DNA of 28,389 nucleotides from JAVBOD01 sp031551045 (GTDB taxonomy: Bacteria > Bacteroidota > Bacteroidia > Bacteroidales > UBA932). The position numbers and the translations under genes were made by a program. The notes under the pieces are model-generated. The model was given only the letters and a program-made list of their open reading frames with translations, ran no database searches and was not told the DNA's origin. Of the stretch, positions 8,101 to 14,002 are shown piece after piece. Position 1 is the stretch's first letter; the number at the start of each line of letters is the position of its first letter. The stretch is from NCBI GenBank assembly GCA_031551045.1, contig JAVBOD010000097.1, positions 1 through 28,389 of the forward strand, given 5' to 3'.

Positions 8101-8868
8101 GTACAATCCGGCCACCTGCCCTTCGAGCATACTGCTGATATTCGGCATACTGCGGCGCTCCATTTTATCGGAGCTCACTATACTATAAGATCCGGTTGTT
8201 CTTTCCTTGCTGATGGTTTGGTAACCGGTAATGACAATGTCTTCCAATTGTCTTACAACAGCTTTTAGCGTAATCGTTAAAACCGCTTTTCCGTTAAGCT
8301 CTATTTCTTGCGACTCGTAGCCGACCAGGAAAAAATCCAATGTTTCATTCGGCGCTATACCTGTAAGAGTAAATTTTCCTGCGGCATCGGTATAGGTGTT
8401 GATTTTATTCTTGCCTTTTATACTTACGACTACTCCCTGGAGAGGTTCGTTTACTTCATCCACGACCGTTCCCTGAACACGGATATCCTGTGTTTGGTTG
8501 TTTTGTGCAACATTTTGAGCCGTAGCGTTTTGAGGGAATACTTTCGGCGAAAGGCTGATTTGCTTGTCGATAAATTTATAGGAAATGTCGGCATTTATAA
8601 ATAATTTATCCAGCACGGACGTAATGTCTTCGTTGGAAGCAGTGATAGAAACCTCTTTGTTTACATCAATCAGCGAATTGTTGTAAACAAAGGTGTAGGG
8701 CGTTTGTTTTTGAATGTCTTTCAACACCGATAGCAAAGGTGTTTTTTGATAATCTAGCGTGAGCTTTTGCGCATGGGTATTGTTGGTTATTGCAACAAGG
8801 GCAACAATGACCGCAGCAAATCGTAATAAAGCACGATGTTGGGTTGGTTTTTGATGTAATTTTTTCAT
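5185..8868 (-). CDS. SusC/RagA-type TonB-linked outer-membrane receptor with STN domain
   Basis: This complete 1227-residue TonB-dependent transporter imports a ligand captured by the adjacent SusD. A signal peptide occupies about residues 1-33 (ending THAQ). The STN domain is at about 40-107 (TPLLSVLKDIQKQTPYTFVY), and a CarboxypepD_reg-like domain at about 132-208 (VQGTVVDEVNEPLQGVVVSI). The plug begins at about 212 (LEDIVITGYQTISKERTTGS) and includes MLEGQVAGLYTSPSGDISIR and NPLYVIDGIPIE. The rest is a 22-strand barrel with a typical aromatic C-terminus (YILGIQLNF). The STN domain together with sigma2/FecR2 upstream predicts cell-surface signalling. The TGYQT plug entry is shared with SusC1. 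The ATG at 8868 follows a 129-base gap that contains a GTGT motif and a small hairpin. Substrate is not deducible from sequence alone. Confidence 0.95.
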   Translation of the reverse strand: MKKLHQKPTQHRALLRFAAVIVALVAITNNTHAQKLTLDYQKTPLLSVLKDIQKQTPYTFVYNNSLIDVNKEVSITASNEDITSVLDKLFINADISYKFIDKQISLSPKVFPQNATAQNVAQNNQTQDIRVQGTVVDEVNEPLQGVVVSIKGKNKINTYTDAAGKFTLTGIAPNETLDFFLVGYESQEIELNGKAVLTITLKAVVRQLEDIVITGYQTISKERTTGSYSIVSSDKMERRSMPNISSMLEGQVAGLYTSPSGDISIRGMSTINATDNPLYVIDGIPIENSVLMGTALNKNVDLPPLVNPEDIESITVLKDAAAASIYGARSANGVIVIKTKSAKIGKVQIGFSSTLTWREKPDLSYLNIVNANQMIDLEQEFISRNPFLTNPTDAIDYRATMMSHRYYPTPVVKAMVDQVCGDVPEMDSQQEVTNLINQYRSNRNLYQDDVTKYGMHSYFAQQYNLNLRQSSTSNNFTASVTYWDANHVDYTPNNNNNRIGINFGNSTKVTKWLQAEVGAYLYYSKENSGNYLDPRGADEYSIIPYILGVDASFYNPMPYEKLADDNGHPLVVRNILGNMFGARSAYETNIGSLLNMDFEPLKELYRNPVEEESITSRVYSKLKFNVHPVLNFELMGQYEIMKSGAQQVYDKDSYRMRELVNAATVLTPDPYLGFITANYNIPTGDGYRESNTSTNSYIFRGQANYSQTFKDRHNITAIVGTEVREVDQYYSHNVAFGYDPQIMQNITNVDWKTIAAGLVGALNENVMIDSDDIFRNFAITNRYVSLYGNASYTYNAKYSLTGSIRRDMSNLFGTNPKYQRKPLWSIGASWRISEEAFMKTSWIDDLKLRVTYGINGNVAKNSSPYLIADYSSKSVNYRDQVRGVITSPANPNLRWERSETFNIGLDAQLFNNRLAFTLDLFNKYSKDLLIDQSIDPAYGFTRGKVNNGELDNKGIELSINGMIINSRNFGWRASLVGSYIKSTLVHYNNQPQEALMYLAGSTLVVDKPYAALMAFKWAGLDNNGNPQVYDPNGNPTIRSFNLDPNSVNALVYMGTVIPPFTASFTNNFTYKGFELSAMLICNAGHVMRRDVPNIEMVNDLFPEVTSSEIENRWKKAGDVTTVPRVSFSYDGDIDLDGSSRQLHYQYADINVVDASYIKLRNLSLTYHLPSSLLSKASISGARIMFSVENLATFEFNKYGIDPEHHASNGVRYLKNGPSYILGIQLNF

Positions 8869-8895
8869 AAGGTTTTAGTTAAACATTACATCTCT

Positions 8896-8915
8896 TATAC
8901 ACGGGACAACCCATG
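8896..8915 (-). promoter_or_regulatory. Hairpin and GTGTATAAG element upstream of SusC2
   Basis: On the minus strand CATGGG-ttgt-CCCGTG (8915-8900) forms a 6-bp stem including one G-T pair, and it overlaps CCCGTGTATAAG, which ends about 27 bases before the SusC2 ATG. The GTGT core resembles elements before FecR1, FecR2 and SusC1. This is a candidate target of the cognate ECF sigma factor, or a structured leader. No experimental basis is available here. Confidence 0.35.
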
Positions 8916-8997
8916 ATTCCCTGAAAAAAATGAAAAAATATGTAATTTATTCTTTTTGTGGGAATTATGTTTTGACGGGAGCAAACAAAGCGGATGC

Positions 8998-10008
8998 TTA
9001 TCCTTTCGGCAAGAACAGCGTCACTTGGTTTTCTTTTATCCGGTAGTTGATATTCGAGGTTATTTTCAATAAATCCAATACACGGGAAATCGATTCGGAA
9101 TTGAAGGACGCTGTAAATCGGTAGCCTAATATGGCATGGTCATTAATCGTTATATCCACGCCGTACCAGCGTTCTATTTTCTTGATAACTTCGTCCATCG
9201 GCGTGTCTTCAAACAGTAGGAATCCTTCTTTCCAGGCGGTATTGTAATAAATGTCTTTGCTTTTATGAAAAGTCATGACTTCTGCACGGTCCGGAATAAT
9301 AATAACGTCTTCGGGTTTTACGGTAATAGCCTCGTTGTTTTTTTCCCGCAGGAGAGTTACATCCCCCGAAACCAGGGTGAATTTAAAATCGCTATCGTTT
9401 TCGTAAGAAGAAACATTGAACGATGTCCCTTTTACAATAATTGTAATTCCTTTAGGTGTTTTCACCTGCATGGGCCATTCTTTATTTTTCTTCACCTCGA
9501 AATAAGCTTCGCCCGAAAGTTCTACATAGCGTGCGGCATCATCGAATTCGCCGGGGCATTTTATCGTACTGCAACTGTTTAGCCACACTTGGCTACTGTC
9601 GGGCAGCACCACTAACCCTTTCACGCCGGGGTTGGTGTGATAGCTTAAAAGCGTGGCATGTTGCGGCGGCGTATAGAGTTGCGGGGCTTGAACAACAAGC
9701 GGCGGAGGCTGGTTCAGCATGAAATAAACGGCCAAGCCTGTTACCGGAATAAACAGTACCGCCGCCACCCTGACGAGCGTTTGCATCACCTTGTATGATT
9801 TGCTTCGCGGCCGTTTTTCACGCATCAGGCGTTCGGCTTGCTCTTCGGATAAGGTGGTATTCGGTAAGTGTTGGAATACCCAATCGGCTTTAAGCGCCGC
9901 AAAAACAGCCGCATTTTCATCGCTTTCCGCTATCCATGAGAGTACCTTTTCGGTTTGGGCCGGATTTAAAGTTCCTTCGATATATTGTAACAACAATTGT
10001 TTATTCAT
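8998..10008 (-). CDS. FecR-family anti-sigma factor
   Basis: This is a 336-residue inner-membrane anti-sigma regulator for the sigma2/SusC2 system. I start it at the ATG at 10008-10006 (MNKQLLLQYIEG). A longer reading begins with TTG at 10032 inside a likely regulatory element. The N-terminal cytoplasmic helical region (about 1-75) is followed by one membrane helix (VRVAAVLFIPVTGLAVYFML). The FecR domain contains VKGLVVLPDSSQVWLNSCST, ARYVELSGEAYFEV and IIVKGTSFNVSSYENDSD. The C-terminal DUF4974 domain has FEDTPMDEVIKKIERWYGV and a terminal VTLFLPKG. The gene lies 40 bases after the sigma gene and 129 before SusC2. It clearly differs from FecR1 in sequence, so the two systems are not a recent duplication. 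Confidence 0.92.
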   Translation of the reverse strand: MNKQLLLQYIEGTLNPAQTEKVLSWIAESDENAAVFAALKADWVFQHLPNTTLSEEQAERLMREKRPRSKSYKVMQTLVRVAAVLFIPVTGLAVYFMLNQPPPLVVQAPQLYTPPQHATLLSYHTNPGVKGLVVLPDSSQVWLNSCSTIKCPGEFDDAARYVELSGEAYFEVKKNKEWPMQVKTPKGITIIVKGTSFNVSSYENDSDFKFTLVSGDVTLLREKNNEAITVKPEDVIIIPDRAEVMTFHKSKDIYYNTAWKEGFLLFEDTPMDEVIKKIERWYGVDITINDHAILGYRFTASFNSESISRVLDLLKITSNINYRIKENQVTLFLPKG

Positions 10009-10012
10009 AAGT

Positions 10013-10036
10013 CTTCTACTAATAGTACACAAAAAA
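10013..10036 (-). promoter_or_regulatory. GTGT-N5-TAGTA motif before FecR2 start
   Basis: The minus strand reads six T, GTGT, five bases, TAGTA, GAAG, ending four bases before the FecR2 ATG. TACTA-t-TAGTA within it is a perfect small inverted repeat. The layout matches the element before FecR1 (1739-1717). The shared spacing and bases suggest a conserved control site. AGAAG may also serve as a weak ribosome binding site, which supports the 10008 start. Confidence 0.4.
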
Positions 10037-10048
10037 TAATAAATCCCC

Positions 10049-10624
10049 TTAAAAAAAGAGTAATAATTTTATATATCCCCGCAGCTTCTTTTTAAACACT
10101 TGCAATGCCGACACGATATGGTATTCGACCACTTTTACGCTAATGCCCTTTTTCTTTGCAATTTCTTCGTAAGTCAATCCGAATTGGCGGTTCAGGATAA
10201 AACTTTCTTTAACTTTTTCGGGCAACAGGGTATATACTTTTTCAATCAATTCTTCCAGTTCCAGCGCCTCTATTTTTGCCACGACGCTAATGCTGTCCAA
10301 CGCCAAAAGATTCACGGCGGCTTCTCTTTCTTCAATAGAGTTTGTGCGCGTCTTTGCATTATCCCGCAAGAAATTTAGCGCCTTATTCTTGGCAATGGTA
10401 AAAGTATAGGTGCGGAGGTTTAGCGCCGGATTGATTTGTTCCCGTGCATTCCAAAGTGTGATAAACGTTTCCTGTGCAATATCTTGAGCGGTGGGCGGGT
10501 CTTTTATATACTTCCCGATGAAAAACGCTATGTTATTAAATTCGGATCTGAAAAAAGCTTTAAAAACTTCTTCGTTGCCGTCTTTTATGGCTTTGGCAAT
10601 ACTATGGCTTCTTTCTCCCTGCAT
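10049..10624 (-). CDS. ECF-type RNA polymerase sigma factor (sigma-70 family)
   Basis: This 191-residue sigma factor is paired with the FecR gene 40 bases downstream. I use the ATG at 10624-10622 (MQGERSHSIAK); a reading from TTG at 10633 is unlikely because a TAAATTTG promoter box lies just there. Region 2 includes FFIGKYIKDPPTAQDIAQET and ITLWNAREQINPALNLRTYT, ending in KNKALNFLRD. Region 4 includes LPEKVKESFILNRQFGLTYE and EIAKKKGISVKVVEYHI as the helix-turn-helix. The C-terminus ends in a hydrophobic LLLFF, as in sigma1 (LLLFSFL). The regulated operon probably begins here and continues through FecR2, SusC2, SusD and TlpA to the hairpin at 2540-2511, possibly with extra promoters before FecR2 and SusC2. 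Confidence 0.93.
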   Translation of the reverse strand: MQGERSHSIAKAIKDGNEEVFKAFFRSEFNNIAFFIGKYIKDPPTAQDIAQETFITLWNAREQINPALNLRTYTFTIAKNKALNFLRDNAKTRTNSIEEREAAVNLLALDSISVVAKIEALELEELIEKVYTLLPEKVKESFILNRQFGLTYEEIAKKKGISVKVVEYHIVSALQVFKKKLRGYIKLLLFF

Positions 10625-10630
10625 CGCCTG

Positions 10631-10638
10631 CAAATTTA
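10631..10638 (-). promoter_or_regulatory. Candidate -7 promoter box for sigma2 gene
   Basis: TAAATTTG on the minus strand matches the Bacteroidota TAnnTTTG -7 box and lies 6 bases before the chosen ATG at 10624. A clear TTTG -33 box is lacking; a T-rich run (TTTTTC) lies about 17 bases upstream. The spacing implies a nearly leaderless mRNA. Confidence 0.4.
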
Positions 10639-10751
10639 TGAAAATAAAGTTAATGAAAAACTTGGTGACGGAGAATTATCAGGAAAACAACGGGTGGTAT
10701 ATTATTTGTTCCCTAAAATAAAGTGTTTTTCTTTTACTCCGGGAAAAATCG

Positions 10752-10759
10752 TAACTTCG
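10752..10759 (+). promoter_or_regulatory. Candidate -7 promoter box for gpmI
   Basis: TAACTTCG differs by one base from TAnnTTTG, with a T-rich stretch (10726-10735) about 20 bases upstream. It would give a leader of about 55 bases before the gpmI ATG. It is weaker than the other promoter candidates in this window. Confidence 0.35.
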
Positions 10760-10820
10760 CAAGTTAATCGCTTTTGTGCGAAAAATATAAAATGAAATAA
10801 TTAAAAAATACAGATACAAA

Positions 10821-12401
10821 ATGAATAAAAAAGTTTTATTGATGATTTTAGACGGCTGGGGAATTGGCAAACACAATCGCAGTAATGCCATTTGCACCGC
10901 CGGTTCGCCCAATATAGACCGCTTGACCGCGGCTTTCCCTCACGCGCAATTGTTGGCCAGCGGCGAAAATGTGGGCTTGCCCGACGGGCAAATGGGCAAC
11001 TCCGAAGTCGGCCACCTGAATATCGGCGCCGGCCGTGTGGTATATCAGGATTTGGTGAAAATTAACCGCGCTTGCCGCGATAATTCCATTTTAGAGAATC
11101 AATATATTAAAGAAGCCTATTCCTATGTGAAGCAGAGCGGAAAACAACTGCATTTGATGGGATTGGTTTCCGACGGTGGCGTGCACAGTTCGCTGGAACA
11201 TGTATTCAAACTGTGCGACGTGGGAAAAACGTACGGAATTGATAAACTTTTTGTGCATTGCTTTATGGACGGGCGCGACACCGACCCGCGCAGCGGCAAG
11301 GGTTTTGTGGAACAATTACAAAATCACCTCAAACAATCGACCGGAAAAATAGCGAGCATCGTCGGGCGGTTCTATGCCATGGACCGCGACAAACGCTGGG
11401 AACGCGTGAAACAAGCCTACGATTTATTGGTGAGTGGGAAAGGCACGCCGGCAACCGATGCGGTGGCGGCCATGCAAGCTTCGTACGACGCCGGTGTGAC
11501 CGACGAGTTTATCAAACCGGTAGTATGTACCGAAAACGGAAAGCCGGTGGCGACCATTCAGCCCGGCGATGCGGTGATATTTTTCAATTTCCGTAACGAC
11601 CGCGCCCGCGAATTGACCATTGTTTTAACACAGGATGAATTGTTGAAACAAGCGCAGAACGATGCGCAAAAACCCGACAGCACGGCCTCGCCCGAAGCAA
11701 AAGCGGCTATCATGGAAATGAAAACAATGCCTTTGCATTATTATACCATGACACCGTACGACGATAAATTCACCGGCTTGCACATTTTGTTTGATAAAGA
11801 CAATGTACAAAACACGCTGGGAGAAACGGTGGCAAAGGCCGGAAAGAAACAATTGCGCATTGCCGAAACCGAAAAATATGCCCACGTAACATTCTTTTTC
11901 TCCGGCGGGCGCGAAGAAAAATTCGACAACGAAGACCGCATTTTGATTCCCTCTCCGAAAGTGGCAACCTACGATTTGAAGCCGGAAATGAGCGCCTATC
12001 AGGTAAAAGATGCCTTAGCGGGCGCGTTGAAAGAACAGAAATACGATTTCATTGCATTGAATTTTGCCAATGGCGATATGGTGGGACACACCGGCGTGTA
12101 CGACGCTATCTGCAATGCTATTCGCGCCGTGGACACCTGCGCCGGCGAGTTGGTGGAGGTGGCTCAAGAAAACGGTTATACCGTACTTATTACGGCCGAC
12201 CACGGCAATGCCGACCATGCCGTGAACGAAGACGGAACGCCGAACACCGCCCACTCATTGAATCCCGTGCCGTTCATTGTAGTCGATAAAGAGGTGAAAA
12301 AAGTACACGACGGCATTTTGGCCGACATCGCACCCACCGTGTTGAAACTGATGGGCATTCCGCAACCGAAAGATATGACCGGAAAAGCGTTGGTGGACTA
12401 G
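10821..12401 (+). CDS. gpmI: 2,3-bisphosphoglycerate-independent phosphoglycerate mutase
   Basis: This cytoplasmic glycolytic enzyme interconverts 3- and 2-phosphoglycerate and uses Mn2+ in the alkaline-phosphatase-superfamily active site. It has 526 residues, slightly longer than the usual 505-515. The metal-binding LDGWGIG is near the N-terminus (Asp11). The phosphorylated serine is Ser61 in MGNSEVGHLNIGAGR. The substrate-domain motifs FMDGRDTDPRSG and GRFYAMDRDKRWERV and the C-terminal metal motif TADHGNADH are all present. Part of the extra length is a charged insert after LTQDELLKQAQN. The gene is GC-richer than the HEPN/MNT pair downstream (37 G/C of 60 at 11461-11520). It appears monocistronic: it is divergent from sigma2 and the next gene has its own promoter box. 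Confidence 0.98.
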   Translation: MNKKVLLMILDGWGIGKHNRSNAICTAGSPNIDRLTAAFPHAQLLASGENVGLPDGQMGNSEVGHLNIGAGRVVYQDLVKINRACRDNSILENQYIKEAYSYVKQSGKQLHLMGLVSDGGVHSSLEHVFKLCDVGKTYGIDKLFVHCFMDGRDTDPRSGKGFVEQLQNHLKQSTGKIASIVGRFYAMDRDKRWERVKQAYDLLVSGKGTPATDAVAAMQASYDAGVTDEFIKPVVCTENGKPVATIQPGDAVIFFNFRNDRARELTIVLTQDELLKQAQNDAQKPDSTASPEAKAAIMEMKTMPLHYYTMTPYDDKFTGLHILFDKDNVQNTLGETVAKAGKKQLRIAETEKYAHVTFFFSGGREEKFDNEDRILIPSPKVATYDLKPEMSAYQVKDALAGALKEQKYDFIALNFANGDMVGHTGVYDAICNAIRAVDTCAGELVEVAQENGYTVLITADHGNADHAVNEDGTPNTAHSLNPVPFIVVDKEVKKVHDGILADIAPTVLKLMGIPQPKDMTGKALVD

Positions 12402-12423
12402 TTAGTGATATGAATAAAAACCG

Positions 12424-12431
12424 TATCTTTG
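12424..12431 (+). promoter_or_regulatory. -7 promoter box (TATCTTTG) for the HEPN/MNT pair
   Basis: This is an exact match to TAnnTTTG, ending 6 bases before the HEPN ATG at 12438. The -33 region is poor (TTAG about 18 bases upstream). The transcript would begin at or next to the start codon, which predicts a leaderless message. Confidence 0.55.
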
Positions 12432-12437
12432 TAGGAA

Positions 12438-12824
12438 ATGAAAGATATTACTTCATATTGGATTGATATATCGGATTATGATTTTGAGACAGCGATAGCC
12501 ATGCAAAGAAGCGGACGCTATCTATATGTTGGATTCATGTGTCATCAAACCATAGAAAAGATACTTAAAGCACATTATTATACGGTTAAAAACGAAACGC
12601 CACCTTATACTCATTCTCTTTCCCGAATAGCGGAGCTGTCGGGATTATTGGATGAATTCAGTGAAGAGTTTTTACAAATCATGGATGTCTTGGAGCTTCT
12701 GAATATAGAAGCTCGTTATCCGTCCTACAAAGAAAAATTGATGAAAAGTCTTACAGAGGGTCGATGTAAGAAGATATTAGAGGATACTGAAAAACTAAGA
12801 ACATGGATAAAAGCGAAGCTATAA
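12438..12824 (+). CDS. HEPN-domain protein (putative toxin of a HEPN/MNT pair)
   Basis: This 128-residue all-alpha protein matches the HEPN family of PF05168 type. It has the helix motif YVGFMCHQTIEKILKAHYY (about residues 30-48), THSLSRIAELSG, and an ARYPSY segment near residues 92-97. HEPN proteins paired with MNT nucleotidyltransferases are often ribonuclease toxins or part of nucleotide-sensing pairs. The canonical RX4-6H ribonuclease motif is not visible: the nearest combination is Arg27 to His36 with eight residues between. It may therefore be a non-nuclease HEPN that works with the transferase. The MNT gene starts inside its 3' end (22-base overlap), so the two are translationally coupled. 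Base composition is AT-richer than in gpmI, which suggests acquisition. Confidence 0.85.
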   Translation: MKDITSYWIDISDYDFETAIAMQRSGRYLYVGFMCHQTIEKILKAHYYTVKNETPPYTHSLSRIAELSGLLDEFSEEFLQIMDVLELLNIEARYPSYKEKLMKSLTEGRCKKILEDTEKLRTWIKAKL

Positions 12825-13102
12825 AAATAGGGAAAGAATATAAAAATCTTGTCAATAACTATTTTGATGTAGAGAACGTTGTTATTTTCGGTTCTTACAG
12901 CAAAGGGACTCAAAATGAAAATAGCGATATTGATATTGCAGTTATTGTAAAGGATATGCCTGATAATTATTTTGAAACAATGCCATTACTTTGGAGGCTT
13001 CGCCGACAGGTAAGTAATTTAATAGAGCCTATAATGGTGTGCCGGAAAAATGACACATCCGGATTTCTGGATGAAATCATGCAATATGGGATTGTAGTTT
13101 GA
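12803..13102 (+). CDS. MNT-domain nucleotidyltransferase (putative antitoxin of a HEPN/MNT pair)
   Basis: This 99-residue minimal nucleotidyltransferase belongs to the DNA polymerase beta superfamily. It carries the signature GSX10DXD: Gly30-Ser31 in VVIFGSYSKGT, then Asp42 and Asp44 in NSDIDIAV, so the metal-binding acidic residues are intact. In studied pairs of this type the MNT protein AMPylates its HEPN partner to neutralise it; whether that happens here is inference. The ATG at 12803 lies within the upstream gene, overlapping by 22 bases. The local sequence is very AT-rich (17 G/C of 60 at 12841-12900). A methyltransferase gene starts 12 bases downstream, so a three-gene transcript is likely. 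Confidence 0.9.
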   Translation: MDKSEAIKIGKEYKNLVNNYFDVENVVIFGSYSKGTQNENSDIDIAVIVKDMPDNYFETMPLLWRLRRQVSNLIEPIMVCRKNDTSGFLDEIMQYGIVV

Positions 13103-13114
13103 TAGAATTTATAG

Positions 13115-13885
13115 ATGAAAAAACTTCAAACAGCCGAGCGTTGCTCGCAAAATGATGCATCGGATAATGTAATTTATCAACGCCATGTGTTTGCCTATGA
13201 ACAAGCCGCCGCTATGGTTTCCGGGAAAGTGGGCGAAGTGGGTTGCGGCGAAGGTTACGGTATGCAACTCGTATTGCCGCATGTTGATTTTTATGTGGCG
13301 ATGGACAAATACGAAACACTTGTGGCGCAGGAACAAACGGAGAAAGTTTTCTTTAAACAAATGAATTTTCCGGATTTCGGCGGCATTCCGGTGAATTTTT
13401 TTGATTATATCATCAGCTTTCAAGTGGTAGAACATATTAAGAACGATACGCTCTTTATCGAGCGAATTGCACAATTGTTGAAACCGGGCGGAAAACTGCT
13501 GCTCACCACGCCGCATGCGCCCATGTCGCTCACGCGGAATCCGTTTCATGTCCGGGAATATGAATATGCCGAGATGGAAGCGTTAGTAAAGCCGCATTTC
13601 AGCAAGGTGGATATTAAAGGCGTTTTCGGGAAAGAGCAAGCTATGGAATATTACGAAGCCAACAAAGCCTCTATCGCACGTTTTAGGAAGTTCGACGTGT
13701 TCGACTTTGAGCATCGCCTGCCGGCATCGTTAGTAAAAATTCCGTACGATTTGCTGAATCGCTGGAACCGCCGGAAATTGCTGAAGCAAGTCAATCGCCC
13801 GACAACCACTATTACAACCGATGAGTTTTATTTAGGGCCTTTCGCGCCTGCTGCGTTTGACTTTTTTGTAGTGGCGGAACGGTAA
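13115..13885 (+). CDS. Class I SAM-dependent methyltransferase
   Basis: This 256-residue Rossmann-fold methyltransferase is predicted to be cytoplasmic. The SAM-binding motif I is GEVGCGEGYGMQL (about residues 40-52), with the acidic residue of motif II at VAMDKYE. Motif IV-V features are FFDYIISFQVVEHIKNDTLF and LLKPGGKLLLTTPH, typical of the Methyltransf_11/23 group. The C-terminal 80 residues (ARFRKFDVFDFEHRLPASLV) do not suggest a known specificity. There is no signal peptide. The gene begins 12 bases after the MNT stop and may share that transcript, but its base composition resembles the core genes, so the link to the toxin-antitoxin pair may be accidental. A palindromic repeat follows the stop by 25 bases. 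The substrate is unknown. Confidence 0.88.
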   Translation: MKKLQTAERCSQNDASDNVIYQRHVFAYEQAAAMVSGKVGEVGCGEGYGMQLVLPHVDFYVAMDKYETLVAQEQTEKVFFKQMNFPDFGGIPVNFFDYIISFQVVEHIKNDTLFIERIAQLLKPGGKLLLTTPHAPMSLTRNPFHVREYEYAEMEALVKPHFSKVDIKGVFGKEQAMEYYEANKASIARFRKFDVFDFEHRLPASLVKIPYDLLNRWNRRKLLKQVNRPTTTITTDEFYLGPFAPAAFDFFVVAER

Positions 13886-13910
13886 TTCAAATCGGTATTC
13901 CATATTGGAT

Positions 13911-13973
13911 TTGTCATGTTGAACGAAGTGAAGAATCCGTATATATGATTCTTCACTTCGTTCAGCATGACAA
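13911..13973. repeat. Palindromic intergenic repeat, copy 1
   Basis: Two 27-base arms (13911-13937 and 13947-13973) are complementary at 26 positions, with a G-T pair at the remaining one, around a 9-base AT-rich loop. The core reads CGAAGTGAAGAATC. It sits between the convergent methyltransferase and peptidase genes. The arms resemble the outer arms of the composite element at 23514-23621 (consensus core GARCGAAGYGAAGAATC), with matching changes on both arms. It may act as a bidirectional transcription stop. It carries no transposase. Confidence 0.85.
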
Positions 13974-14002
13974 GGGACAGAATGACGAGTGAAAAAATTG
14001 TA

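Noticed and set aside
10009..10032. TTG start extending FecR2 by eight residues
   Set aside because: The extension lies in the GTGT/TAGTA element, and the ATG at 10008 starts the normal FecR N-terminus.
13911..13973. CRISPR or insertion-sequence interpretation of the palindromic repeats
   Set aside because: There are only two separated copies, with no regular spacers, no cas genes and no transposase; they fit a short palindromic intergenic repeat family.
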